Shown: piece by piece, positions 25,567-34,852 of the stretch | Position numbering within the stretch: the first letter of the stretch is position 1 | Layout of the letters: each line of letters begins with the position of its first letter | Origin: Dyadobacter psychrotolerans | Lineage (GTDB): Bacteria > Bacteroidota > Bacteroidia > Cytophagales > Spirosomataceae | Reading direction: 5' to 3' | Assembly (NCBI RefSeq): GCF_004349265.1 | Contig: NZ_SMFL01000012.1 | Coordinates: forward strand, 124,001-188,000 | DNA: 64,000 nt | The notes under the pieces: model-generated | The model's input: only the letters and a program-made list of their open reading frames with translations | Databases searched by the model: none | What the model was told of the DNA's origin: nothing | Translations under genes and position numbers: made by a program

Positions 25567-28101
25567 ATGAAAATTACATTCAAAATGCTGGCAGTACTTC
25601 TTGCTGCCGGAAATATCGGTTATGCGCAAAGCACCGGAGGCGTGCCACCATCCAAGGCGCAATCTCCGGCAGCATCCACTATCGCTTCGGTAACACAGGG
25701 ACTTAAAAAATATGACGGCTTTTTTAATTTTTATTATGATGAAAAAACAGGAAAGGTATTTCTGGAAGTAGACAAGATTGATCAGGAATTTCTTTATTTT
25801 TCCTCACTTTCCGAAGGGGTGGGTAACGGTGGTCCGGAACGCGGACAGGCATCTTCTGCCATCGCCAAATTTATAAAGGTGGGTCCGAAAATCTTACTGG
25901 TCGAACCGTCTAATAGCTACCGGGCAATTACTACAAATAAGGACGAAATCAAAGCGGTTGAAAATGCTTTTGCCAAATCTGTAATCTGGGGTTTTGTACC
26001 CATTGCCATAGAGGGTAACAAGATGCTGATTGATTTTACACCTTTCATTATTCGCGATAGCCAGAACGTGGCTGCGAGGCTTGCGGTGAGACGGGTCAGC
26101 GGACCGGTAAGTGTGCAGCCCTCTGGCGGAGGTGGAACTTACCGCCTTGATGAAACGAGATCGGTGGTTTTCATGGAAAACACAAAAAACTTCCCAAGGA
26201 ACAGTGAATTTGAAGCAATGTTAACCTTCACCGGAGGCGCTTCGGGCGGCGGGGGACGTGGAGGAAGTCTGGCACCGGATCCGAGCGCTGTAACGATCAA
26301 CATGCACCAGTCGTTTGCCGAGCTTCCGGACGATAAGTATAAAACCAGAAAGTTCGATCCACGATCTGCGTTTGGAATGTTTAGCTATATGGATTTTTCT
26401 GCACCTATGACTGAGCCGTCGGTAAAGCGTTTTATTCGAAGACATCGTCTGGAAAAGAAAGATCCGTCGTCAGCAATGAGCGAGCCGGTAAAACCGATCA
26501 CATATTACATCGACAGAGGTGCCCCCGGTCCGGTTAAAAAAGCGCTGATCGAGGGTGGCGCTTTCTGGAACGAAGCTTTTGAAACAGCCGGATTTAAGGA
26601 TGCATTTATTGTGAAGGAAATGCCCGAAGGAATTGATCCAATGGATATTCGGTACAATATTGTAAACTGGATAAACCGCTCAGGCAGTCCGCGCGGATTT
26701 TCATCGGGAGCTTCGTTTATTGATCCAAGGACCGGTGAAATTATGAAAGGGGTTATCACACTTGGCTCGGATCGCCACAGACAGGATTATCTGATTGCGG
26801 AAGGCTTGTTACAGCCATATGAAGATGGAAAAGCTGTTCCGAAAGCGATGGAGGAACTTGCTCTCGCGCGCATACGCCAGTTGTCTGCGCATGAAATAGG
26901 CCATACGCTTGGTTTTAATCACAATTTTGCTGCCAGTCCTAAAGACCGTGCTTCGGTAATGGATTACCCTTTTCCCAAGTTTTCATTAAAAGCAGATGGC
27001 ACCGTTGACATCTCAGATGCTTACGCGAAAGGTATCGGAGCCTGGGATAAGCGCGCTGTGATGTGGGGTTATACGGAATTCCCCAAAGGAATAAACGAGG
27101 AGGAGGGGCTCGAAAAAATCATGCAGGAAACATTAAAACAGGGTTTTATCTATATTCCTGATATTGGTGGAAATACACATCCGACTTCTCACCAGTGGGA
27201 CGATGGTTCAAACCCAATTGATCAGATGACTAATATTTTAACAGTCCGCAGAAAAGTTCTTAATAATTTTTCTGAAAAGGCTATTCAAAAAGGCGAACCG
27301 ATGTCTATGCTGGAAGAAGTGCTTGTGCCGATTTATCTGCTGCATCGATACCAGGTGGAAGCGGTTGCCAAATCAGTCGGTGGGCTTTATTTTACGCACG
27401 CCATTAAAAACGATGGTCAGGTAATCACGCGGATGGTTGAACCAAAAGAACAGTGGCGCGCTTTGGAATCTTTATTAAGTACCATAACCCCGGATGCACT
27501 TGCTTTGCCGGAAGCATTAATTCAAAAAATCCCACCTCGTCCTTCCGGTTATCCTGCCGGGCTTGAAACTTTTACGAGCCGCACCGGGCCAACTTTCGAT
27601 CCTGTTGCGGCAGCGGAAACCGCAGTTGCTACTACACTATCTTATTTGCTTGACTCACAGCGTGCTGCCAGGTTGATCGAGTACAATGCAAGAGACAACA
27701 AACAGCCTGGATTGATGCCGGTCATTGACAAACTGTTTGAAAAAACCTGGAAAGCGCCTGCGTTAACCGGATATAAAGGTGAATTGCAAACTCTGGCAAA
27801 CAATGTTTCTCTAAAATACTTACTTACTCTTGCTGCGGATACCAAAGCTTCCGAAAGTGTGAGAGGTGAGGCACTTTTGAAAGTTGATGAGTGGGGGAAA
27901 TGGATGAAATCTAAAATGTTAACTGCTGCTCCTAAACAAAAAGCGAACATGCTTTTTGGTCTTAAACAAATAGAAGAATTTAATAGTAATCCGGATAAAT
28001 TTCAGCCTGCTTCGCCTTTGGACATGCCTCCCGGTGCGCCGATCATGGGCCACATGAATTTTATGGGCTGTTCGGAAAGTTATGTAGAGCCTGGGAATTA
28101 A
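25567..28101 (+). CDS. Secreted zinc-dependent metalloprotease (DUF5117/DUF5118 type)
   Basis: 844-residue exported protein with a signal peptide ending near GYAQS. An N-terminal beta-rich DUF5118/5117-like region (FFNFYYDEKTGKVFLEVDKIDQEFLY is typical) precedes a metzincin-like catalytic part with HEIGHTLGFNH at 442-452 (His442, Glu443, His446, third ligand His452) and a Met-turn-like SVMDYPFPKF. Family members are abundant in Bacteroidota and generally of unknown substrate. A glycine-rich loop (GGASGGGGRGG) interrupts the N-terminal region. Cotranscribed with the M20 hydrolase by spacing. Confidence 0.88.
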   Translation: MKITFKMLAVLLAAGNIGYAQSTGGVPPSKAQSPAASTIASVTQGLKKYDGFFNFYYDEKTGKVFLEVDKIDQEFLYFSSLSEGVGNGGPERGQASSAIAKFIKVGPKILLVEPSNSYRAITTNKDEIKAVENAFAKSVIWGFVPIAIEGNKMLIDFTPFIIRDSQNVAARLAVRRVSGPVSVQPSGGGGTYRLDETRSVVFMENTKNFPRNSEFEAMLTFTGGASGGGGRGGSLAPDPSAVTINMHQSFAELPDDKYKTRKFDPRSAFGMFSYMDFSAPMTEPSVKRFIRRHRLEKKDPSSAMSEPVKPITYYIDRGAPGPVKKALIEGGAFWNEAFETAGFKDAFIVKEMPEGIDPMDIRYNIVNWINRSGSPRGFSSGASFIDPRTGEIMKGVITLGSDRHRQDYLIAEGLLQPYEDGKAVPKAMEELALARIRQLSAHEIGHTLGFNHNFAASPKDRASVMDYPFPKFSLKADGTVDISDAYAKGIGAWDKRAVMWGYTEFPKGINEEEGLEKIMQETLKQGFIYIPDIGGNTHPTSHQWDDGSNPIDQMTNILTVRRKVLNNFSEKAIQKGEPMSMLEEVLVPIYLLHRYQVEAVAKSVGGLYFTHAIKNDGQVITRMVEPKEQWRALESLLSTITPDALALPEALIQKIPPRPSGYPAGLETFTSRTGPTFDPVAAAETAVATTLSYLLDSQRAARLIEYNARDNKQPGLMPVIDKLFEKTWKAPALTGYKGELQTLANNVSLKYLLTLAADTKASESVRGEALLKVDEWGKWMKSKMLTAAPKQKANMLFGLKQIEEFNSNPDKFQPASPLDMPPGAPIMGHMNFMGCSESYVEPGN

Positions 28102-28118
28102 TTGAAATTATATGTATC

Positions 28119-28161
28119 AGCTGTAATCGTCTGGATTTGATCCGGAGGTTACAGCTTTTTT
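28119..28161 (+). terminator. Rho-independent terminator after metalloprotease
   Basis: AGCTGTAA (28119-28126) pairs with TTACAGCT (28149-28156), followed by Ts. The loop region can form a smaller TCCGGA helix. Confidence 0.75.
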
Positions 28162-28271
28162 ATGTCCGCAAAATTCGGTTGAACAAGTAACCATCCGTCT
28201 ACCGCTAAGTAATTTTTTCTTGTATATGTAGAAGTAAATAGGAACTTTACTACAAAGTAATTCGCAGTTGA

Positions 28272-28279
28272 TACATTTG
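28272..28279 (+). promoter_or_regulatory. -7 promoter element of the esterase-GH5 gene
   Basis: TACATTTG matches TAnnTTTG, with CTTTA at 28245-28249 as a possible -33. Transcription would start very close to the ATG at 28293, giving a leader of only a few bases. Confidence 0.5.
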
Positions 28280-28292
28280 TCTGTGTTTAATT

Positions 28293-30683
28293 ATGATAAA
28301 ATCTTATATCTATGAGGCTGTAACAACAGTGACACTCTGTTTGTTGATGTTATCAGCCAAAGCCTATGATGGCTCTGTAACGATAATTTCCGGTGGGAAA
28401 AACCGGAGTTTTATATTTCATTCGCCCGGAACCACTGTTGGACAAAATCTCCCGGTGCTTTTTGTTTTTCATGGAGATAACGGAAGCGGGCAGGGGATAA
28501 GAGACTACACCGGATTTAATGCTGTTTCGGATGCAAACAATTTTATTGCTGTTTATCCCAACGCAGATGACGTCGGTGGCTGGCACCGGGCAATCGATCA
28601 GCTTAAGGATGTGCAGTTTACCTCAGAGATGATTGATTATTTTTGTTCAACTTACCATATTGACGCGAGTAAAGTGTATGCAACCGGGCATTCGGCGGGT
28701 GGCTTTATGACATACAATCTGGCCGTAAACCTGCCGGGTAAGGTTGCAGCTTTTGCTCCCGTTGCCGCTAACATGTACGCCAATAATGGCAATTACAGCT
28801 ATTTCAGCAGTACGGCTTTTAAACCGGTCGCGATCTGTCACATACACGGTGATGCGGATCCGACTGTAGCATATCCCGACCCGGATCATACACCCGGTGC
28901 CTGGAATGAATGGCCCTTAACACATTTTTCTCATTACAGCTGTGGTAAAGATACTTATGAGGAAAGTGTGCCCATCACGGACAACGTTTCCAAACTATTA
29001 TTTTGTAAACCAAATCCTGGTGTTACCAGGGAAATTTCAATGATTCGTATTGCAGGCGGAGGACATGGCTGGCCGCCTGTTTCGCAGATAAATCTGGCTC
29101 AAACCATTTGGGATTTTGTAAAAACCTATTCCATTGCTGGCGCGCCATCCTGCAACACAACACCATCTTTTGTAGCGGGGACGATTCATACAGACGGAAA
29201 AAATATCTTAGGTCCGTGCAATGAGATTTTTATTCCAAGGGGAGTTAACTATTCTTTGGCGGATGACTGGGAATTTCCGGAAAATATGGATGGCGGCATA
29301 AACGGTTACAACGCGGAGCTTTCAGCAGAAATAATAAAAGCAAAACCAAATACAGTGCGAATCCAATGGTATGCCAATCGGCAAAGTGGCTGGAAACCTT
29401 ATTCCATTTCTGATCTGGATAAAGTGGTTACACGTTTTCGCAACGCAGGAATAGTTTCGATAATAGAACTTCATGACGTTACCTGCTCCGATAATTTCGT
29501 GACATTTAATTCTGTGATTCTTCCCTGGTGGAAGCAGCCGGCCGTTGTGAATTTGCTTATCAAACATAAAAGCTGGGTAATGGTTAATCTGGCCAACGAA
29601 TTCGGAACCGTCAAATGGGCATCCAATCAGACAGCGGCTTACACGTCTTGGGTAAACCATTACAAAAATGCCATCTCTGAGGTAAGAAATGCCGGGATCC
29701 AGGTTCCGCTGATAATCGATGCGCCTGATTGCGGACAGAGTCTCGACATTGCGTTGCAGTCGGGTGAATCGCTTCGGCTTCATGACCCGCTTCGGAATAT
29801 TATTATGAGCACACACGCTTATTGGTATCTGGACAACGCCGCTGTTATGGAGGCCAAGGTACAGAGTATTGCTGCAGCGTCATTTCCGGTTATCCTGGGT
29901 GAAGTGGCTAACGTACAGGATGCAACGGGACAATGCTCCAGTGGAATACCTGCTTACAAAGATTTACTGCAAAGCTGTCAGAATCATAACGTAGGCTGGC
30001 TGGCCTGGACCTGGACTGATGACTGGTGCAACAACCGAAGGATAACTGTAACCGGCAATGCCGCAGCTCTGACCGAATACGGGAATACGATTATAAATGA
30101 CCCGGGCTTTGGACTAAAATTTCATGCAGCTACTTTAAATAATGCCTGTACCCAAAATCCTTTGCCGGTAACATTAGCAGAATTTAAAGCCACACAAACC
30201 GACGAAAAAACGGTCTACCTGCAATGGAAAACAGCACGAGAAAAGGATTTTGAGAAATTCATTTTGGAGAGAAGTAACAATGGGAAATTGTTCAATCCAA
30301 TCGCCTCAATTGATGGGAAAGGTGAAGCAGGCAGGTATGAATATCCTGATGAAGTAATAACGGGTCGCCAATATCATTACCGGCTGATAATGGTGGATAG
30401 AGATGAAAGCAAGGCTTTCTCCAAAATTATTATGGTTGATACCAAAATGTCTGATGCAGTGGTCGTGTATCCGTCTCCGGCCAGTGACCAGCTGCAAATC
30501 AATGCACGAAAGGATCTGTTTCCCTGTGAAATAAGTATTTTTAATAAATCAGGTAAAAGGGTTTTGAATCAAATTATAAAAGATTCAGATCAGCAAATTT
30601 ATGTTAATTCCCTTGCAGAAGGATTCTACATCGTAAGGATGAATGACCGTGTGATCGGAAAAGTCATCGTCGGGAAAAAATAG
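28293..30683 (+). CDS. Secreted CE1-like esterase fused to a GH5-like glycosidase with type IX sorting domain
   Basis: 796-residue surface or secreted protein. A signal peptide is followed by a PHB-depolymerase/feruloyl-esterase-like alpha/beta hydrolase (~25-285) with nucleophile Ser134 in GHSAGG, HGDADPTV, and GGGHGWP carrying the likely catalytic His. Residues ~295-620 form a cellulase/mannanase-like GH5 barrel (FIPRGVNYSLADDW; acid/base Glu436 in NLANEFG; nucleophile Glu537 in VILGEVAN). A short beta region and a type A C-terminal sorting domain (YPSPASDQLQI, LAEGFYIVRM, KVIVGKK) follow. The fusion predicts de-esterification and backbone cleavage of one acylated hemicellulose. Substrate is inference. 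Confidence 0.85.
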   Translation: MIKSYIYEAVTTVTLCLLMLSAKAYDGSVTIISGGKNRSFIFHSPGTTVGQNLPVLFVFHGDNGSGQGIRDYTGFNAVSDANNFIAVYPNADDVGGWHRAIDQLKDVQFTSEMIDYFCSTYHIDASKVYATGHSAGGFMTYNLAVNLPGKVAAFAPVAANMYANNGNYSYFSSTAFKPVAICHIHGDADPTVAYPDPDHTPGAWNEWPLTHFSHYSCGKDTYEESVPITDNVSKLLFCKPNPGVTREISMIRIAGGGHGWPPVSQINLAQTIWDFVKTYSIAGAPSCNTTPSFVAGTIHTDGKNILGPCNEIFIPRGVNYSLADDWEFPENMDGGINGYNAELSAEIIKAKPNTVRIQWYANRQSGWKPYSISDLDKVVTRFRNAGIVSIIELHDVTCSDNFVTFNSVILPWWKQPAVVNLLIKHKSWVMVNLANEFGTVKWASNQTAAYTSWVNHYKNAISEVRNAGIQVPLIIDAPDCGQSLDIALQSGESLRLHDPLRNIIMSTHAYWYLDNAAVMEAKVQSIAAASFPVILGEVANVQDATGQCSSGIPAYKDLLQSCQNHNVGWLAWTWTDDWCNNRRITVTGNAAALTEYGNTIINDPGFGLKFHAATLNNACTQNPLPVTLAEFKATQTDEKTVYLQWKTAREKDFEKFILERSNNGKLFNPIASIDGKGEAGRYEYPDEVITGRQYHYRLIMVDRDESKAFSKIIMVDTKMSDAVVVYPSPASDQLQINARKDLFPCEISIFNKSGKRVLNQIIKDSDQQIYVNSLAEGFYIVRMNDRVIGKVIVGKK

Positions 30684-30756
30684 ATACTGGCGTTTTGCAA
30701 TTTTTTCAGAATCTGGTTTGTTAAAATTTAAAAATTACCTGAAAAAACGCCCTGTT

Positions 30757-31251
30757 ATGAAGATTAAATCATTAACATTTCTATTAACACTTACACTCTT
30801 GTCCATGGCTGCTTCGGCACAAAAACCAATCATTTATCATCCCGAAGCGGATGCAAAAGCAGACATTGCTTCCGCTGTTCAGAAAGCAAAAAAGGATGGC
30901 AAACATGTGCTTCTGCAATTGGGCGGGAACTGGTGCAGCTGGTGTATTCTGTTTGACAAATTGGTGAACAGCAATGATACACTGAAAACGTTCAGAGATA
31001 AGAACTACGAAATGGTTCATGTCAATTTTAGCCCTGAAAATAAAAATGAAGCTGTTTTTGCTTCACTGGGTTATCCTCAGCGTTTCGGTTTTCCTGTATT
31101 TGTAATTCTGGATGGAGACGGAAAGCGTTTGCACACGCAAAGCTCTGGTTATCTTGAGCAGGGAAAGGGCCACGATCCCAAAAAGGTGCTTGAATTTTTT
31201 GAGGCGTGGACTCCTGCAGCGATTGATCCTAAAAATTATAAAGCGAAATAA
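30757..31251 (+). CDS. Periplasmic thioredoxin-like protein
   Basis: 164-residue exported thioredoxin-fold protein. A TTG-initiated longer frame begins at 30718, but the ATG at 30757 gives a proper signal peptide (MKIKSLTFLLTLTLLSMAASAQ). The redox motif is GNWCSWC (Cys60, Cys63), with cis-Pro in FGFPVFVILDGDG. The CSWC pair resembles the thioredoxin_7/DUF255-like periplasmic oxidoreductases. Possibly a folding helper for neighbouring secreted glycosidases, which is inference. Confidence 0.85.
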   Translation: MKIKSLTFLLTLTLLSMAASAQKPIIYHPEADAKADIASAVQKAKKDGKHVLLQLGGNWCSWCILFDKLVNSNDTLKTFRDKNYEMVHVNFSPENKNEAVFASLGYPQRFGFPVFVILDGDGKRLHTQSSGYLEQGKGHDPKKVLEFFEAWTPAAIDPKNYKAK

Positions 31252-31270
31252 ATTCTGGTTGGCTGTGCCA

Positions 31271-32317
31271 TCATTCAGACGGTACAGCTAATTTTTCGCC
31301 CTTTTTCACCGGAACTCCGAAATTGGGCGTTCCGTCTTTATTCCATGTAAATTTCTGAGCACGAGGGGATCGGAACCTGCCACAGCCCTGGCCTGATTCA
31401 TCGTTGGCGTGGTATAAAATCCAGTCTTCTTTTCCGTTGGGTGATTTAAAAAAGGAATTATGCCCGGGTGCAAATACCTGATTTTCTGTTGATTGCTTAA
31501 AAACCGGTTGAGCAGATTTTTTCCAGGCAGCTGCATTCATCAAGTCACCTGTGGCAGAAGCCTGGAGCATACCCAGAGCATAAAAATCTGTCCAGCAGCC
31601 GCTTGCGGAGTAAATAATAAATACCTTATTTTTATGTTTTAAAAACTGGGGGCCTTCATTCACGTTTACATGCGGGGGATTATTCTTATCGTTCAGATCT
31701 CCGTGTTTTTCCCAGTCATAATCAGAACCTGAAATTTTTGTTCTCGCGCCGGAAACCGTCCAGGGATTATCCATTTTGGCAATGTAGATATTTTGCTGCC
31801 CGTTGGTATCTCCTTCCCAGCCTGACCAGATCATATAATACTGGCCATTATTCTCAAAAATATCTCCGTCGATCGCCCACTTGTCATCCGGTGTTTCAAC
31901 CTTACCTTTAAATGTCCAGTCGCCCGTCATCGGGTCGGCCGAAGTGTTTTCCAAAACATACATCCGGTGGTTATCATTTTTACCATCATCAGCTGCAAAA
32001 TACATATACCACTTGCCTTTGATAAAATGGAGTTCAGGAGCCCACAATTCTTTGCTGTATGCGGTTCCTGCAGGCGGTGTCCAGATTGTCTTACTCTCCG
32101 CAGTTGCCAAGTCAGCGAGGTTTTTTGTTTTCCAGATAACTAGCTTGTTCTGAGTTGTGTGCGTGTAGTAATAATATCCGTTTTTATGAATGCTATACGG
32201 ATCTGCACCGGAAGGAAGGAGCGGATTAGAAAACGTTTTATTATTTTGAGAAAAAGTAAGCTGACTAACGAAGAGAAAACCAATTGCCAGTAATAAGGTT
32301 TTGAAATTTAAGGTCAT
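31271..32317 (-). CDS. Secreted glycoside hydrolase, family 43
   Basis: 348-residue exported five-bladed beta-propeller glycosidase (signal peptide to TFSQ-N). The GH43 triad is visible: general base Asp39 (SGADPYSI), pKa-modulating Asp150 (WAIDGDIF) and general acid Glu221 (NVNEGPQF). The family cleaves alpha-L-arabinofuranosides or beta-xylosides, and the specificity cannot be read. A second, different GH43 gene follows upstream on the same strand. No SusC/SusD pair is adjacent. Confidence 0.92.
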   Translation of the reverse strand: MTLNFKTLLLAIGFLFVSQLTFSQNNKTFSNPLLPSGADPYSIHKNGYYYYTHTTQNKLVIWKTKNLADLATAESKTIWTPPAGTAYSKELWAPELHFIKGKWYMYFAADDGKNDNHRMYVLENTSADPMTGDWTFKGKVETPDDKWAIDGDIFENNGQYYMIWSGWEGDTNGQQNIYIAKMDNPWTVSGARTKISGSDYDWEKHGDLNDKNNPPHVNVNEGPQFLKHKNKVFIIYSASGCWTDFYALGMLQASATGDLMNAAAWKKSAQPVFKQSTENQVFAPGHNSFFKSPNGKEDWILYHANDESGQGCGRFRSPRAQKFTWNKDGTPNFGVPVKKGEKLAVPSE

Positions 32318-32373
32318 AGTTAATATTTTGTTTGGGTAGTGTTAATCGGAAGGATTGCTCTGCCGTTCAGAAC

Positions 32374-33315
32374 TTACTTTGTTTGTAAAAACCGGAACGT
32401 TTTAAAATCAAAAACTGGTTCGCGGAAAGATCCTGAGTGCTTAACAAAGTTTAGCTTTACAATCGCTGTTTTTCTTTTTGACACGGCTGTGGCGGAATTA
32501 TGTGTATGAAAAACATAGCTTAAAGCACCATTTTTATCTTTATAAAAATCACCGTGGCCTGTCCCGTTCATACCGATATCCTGTCTGTCCAGAATCGGAT
32601 TGCTGCCGAATTTTTTCCATGGCCCCAGCGGACTGTTGCTTGTTGCAAATCCAACGGCATAATCAGGATTCCGAAAATCATTTGCTGTATAAAAAAGATA
32701 ATAAAGACCGTCCCGTTTTAGTACAGTAGGGCCTTCAGCGACTGGCCAGTTTGCCCTGGCGGTATTCTCCCAGCCAAAGTCAGCACTAATACATTCTTTT
32801 AGTGTTTCGGGTAAAATTGCCGACAAATCGTTTTTCATTTCAGCGACAAAAAGGCGGTTTCCTTTTTGCAGACGTACATGGTAGAGATAAATCCTGCCAT
32901 CGGAATCAAAATAAATGTAGGGATCAATTTGTTTGACAGGTGCCTGCAGCGAAGCTTTTACCTTCTGTTGAAACGGTCCGAGCGGGGTGTCGGCAACTGC
33001 AATTGCTATTTCTTCATTGGCAACATAGGCCATGTAAAATTTCTTTTTGTACTCAAAAACCTGAGGAGCCCAGAATCCTTTTTCGCCAAATGATTCTCCT
33101 TTTTTTAAAGCATAACCCTTTTCTTTCCAGTTTTTCTGATCTTTTGAGATATAAACTTTTAAACCTTCATTGGAATTTCCTTCTACCGTTCCGTACAAAT
33201 AATAGGTTCCTTTTGAATAAAAAATGGCCGGATCCGCCAGGTATATTTGAGAATCAGCCGGAGTCTGAGCTTGTGAAAATAATATAGTGAAAAGGAAAAG
33301 AATCAGGTACTTCAT
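32374..33315 (-). CDS. Secreted glycoside hydrolase, family 43
   Basis: 313-residue exported GH43 enzyme (signal peptide to SQAQ-T). Catalytic residues are Asp28 (YLADPAIF), Asp131 (KQIDPYIYF) and Glu194 (PVAEGPTV). It is distinct from its downstream neighbour, so it is not a recent tandem copy. First gene of the probable two-gene GH43 operon; the upstream region carries repeated TATGAAA words. Confidence 0.92.
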   Translation of the reverse strand: MKYLILFLFTILFSQAQTPADSQIYLADPAIFYSKGTYYLYGTVEGNSNEGLKVYISKDQKNWKEKGYALKKGESFGEKGFWAPQVFEYKKKFYMAYVANEEIAIAVADTPLGPFQQKVKASLQAPVKQIDPYIYFDSDGRIYLYHVRLQKGNRLFVAEMKNDLSAILPETLKECISADFGWENTARANWPVAEGPTVLKRDGLYYLFYTANDFRNPDYAVGFATSNSPLGPWKKFGSNPILDRQDIGMNGTGHGDFYKDKNGALSYVFHTHNSATAVSKRKTAIVKLNFVKHSGSFREPVFDFKTFRFLQTK

Positions 33316-33336
33316 ATAAGCTTGTTTTATAGGTTA

Positions 33337-33411
33337 TATGAAATTTCATACAAACCTTACTTCGTATGAAAGCTTTTTTTGATTAAAGTTTACTTTACAT
33401 AGAGTATGAAA
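33337..33411. promoter_or_regulatory. Possible operator: palindrome and repeated TATGAAA
   Basis: TATGAAATTTCATA (33337-33350) is a perfect 14-nt palindrome 22 nt upstream of the GH43 start codon. TATGAAA recurs at 33365-33371 and 33405-33411 in the same orientation. This fits a binding site for a dimeric regulator of the GH43 pair, but no regulator gene is adjacent. Confidence 0.35.
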
Positions 33412-33443
33412 AGAAGCAGGTGAGTAAACTTTTAAACCTACAT

Positions 33444-34796
33444 TTACAAGTTCAGCAGCAAATGCGCTAGCCCAAAATACACTCCATAACCGATCAGGTC
33501 ATTGGCGGTTGTAATAAAAGGTCCCGATGCTACGGCCGGATTAATCCCGATTTTTTCAAGCGCAATAGGTGTGACTGTGCCCATAAATGAAGCCAGAAAT
33601 ACGACCGACATCAGCGCTGTTGAAACAACCAGTGCAAGATGTATATCATTGCCTATCAGCAAATTAAATCCGAAAACAATACTGCTGATGATGAGGCCAT
33701 TGATAAAGGCAACAGCAAGCATCCGAATGAGCCTTTGTGTTAAGGTAGTGTCAAGACCGGTTTTGTCGGCAAGGCTTTGCAGGATAATGGAGGAAGTTTG
33801 AATACCTACATTTCCACCTGTGGAGCCAATGATTGGAATAAAGGCAGCCATTGCCGGAATAATTTTCAAATCTCCTTCAAAAAAACTGATAAATTTAGCG
33901 GCAAGAATTCCGCCGGTCATGCCTACCAAAAGCCAGGGAAGCCTTGCTTTGGTTTGCTGCCATATTGTATCATCTTCTTCCACATCACCAGTGATACCCG
34001 CCATTGCCAGTGTATCCGAACTGGCTTGTTCGGTAATCACGTCAATCACGTCATCGATTGTGATCCGGCCAAGTAGTTTTCCCTGTACGTTTACAACCGG
34101 AAGTGCGTCCAGGTCATATCTCTGCATCAATTCGGCCACTTCTTCTGCCGGACGATACGTTTCCACAAAAATCACATCTTTATCATAAAGGCTTTCAATA
34201 AGCGTATTTTTATGAGCCAGTACGATCTTTTTCAGAGAAAGCAGCCCAAGCAGTTTTCCATTGTCGTCTATTACATAAACCGCATAAACCTTACCTACAT
34301 CTTCTGCCTGCTTGCGAAGTTCCTCGATGCATTCGTTTACAGTCCAGTTGACATTCGCTTTTACAAGCTCCTTCTGCATCAAACCACCTGCCACATCCTC
34401 GTCATAATGAAGCAGATCAAGAATAAAACGGGCCTGCTCACGGTCTTCAAGCAGCGCAATTACTTCTTCACGAACACGAATAGGCTGCTCGTTGAGCAAA
34501 TCCACAGCATCATCCGAATCAAACAGGTTGACGTATCTTGATATTTCTTCCGACGTAAAGGCTTTTAAAAATTCAAGTCTTTCATCTTTATCCAGATCTG
34601 CAAGAATTTCAGCTCCGGTTTCCGTTTCAAGCTGGCTGATCAGAAACTTTGCGTTTTCAGTTTCCAGTTCGGAAAGCAAGCCGGTAATATCCGCTGCAAA
34701 AAGCCCTTCCATCTTGGCCCTGATCGCAGCAGAATTCTGGTTTTCTATTAATTCCTGTATATGGTCTACGTACTCCTTTGTTAATTCAAAAGTCAT
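33444..34796 (-). CDS. mgtE: Magnesium transporter MgtE
   Basis: 450-residue inner-membrane Mg2+ channel. It has an N-terminal MgtE superhelical domain (1-125), two CBS domains (~135-250; VYAVYVIDDNGKLLGLLSLKK and LDALPVVNVQGKLLGRITIDDVIDV) and five C-terminal membrane helices. The pore signature FIPIIGSTGGNVGIQTS is intact. Gated by cytoplasmic Mg2+ through the N and CBS domains. It lies 56 nt downstream of rsmA, with a heptad repeat in the gap. Confidence 0.95.
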   Translation of the reverse strand: MTFELTKEYVDHIQELIENQNSAAIRAKMEGLFAADITGLLSELETENAKFLISQLETETGAEILADLDKDERLEFLKAFTSEEISRYVNLFDSDDAVDLLNEQPIRVREEVIALLEDREQARFILDLLHYDEDVAGGLMQKELVKANVNWTVNECIEELRKQAEDVGKVYAVYVIDDNGKLLGLLSLKKIVLAHKNTLIESLYDKDVIFVETYRPAEEVAELMQRYDLDALPVVNVQGKLLGRITIDDVIDVITEQASSDTLAMAGITGDVEEDDTIWQQTKARLPWLLVGMTGGILAAKFISFFEGDLKIIPAMAAFIPIIGSTGGNVGIQTSSIILQSLADKTGLDTTLTQRLIRMLAVAFINGLIISSIVFGFNLLIGNDIHLALVVSTALMSVVFLASFMGTVTPIALEKIGINPAVASGPFITTANDLIGYGVYFGLAHLLLNL

Positions 34797-34806
34797 TTCT
34801 CTTAGC

Positions 34807-34840
34807 TTTAAGCTGTTTAGCTATTAGCGATTAGCTTTGC
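34807..34840. repeat. Heptad-phased repeat between rsmA and mgtE
   Basis: TTTAAGC (34807-34813), then after one base GTTTAGC, TATTAGC, GATTAGC (34815-34835) repeat with a 7-nt period. On the minus strand these read GCTAATC, GCTAATA, GCTAAAC, the same family as at 3284-3318 and 4229-4262. It lies just before the mgtE start codon. Confidence 0.55.
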
Positions 34841-34852
34841 ACTCGCCTCTGC

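Noticed and set aside
29322..29816. 164-residue minus-strand frame inside the esterase-GH5 gene
   Set aside because: Opposite-strand shadow in a well-supported coding region.
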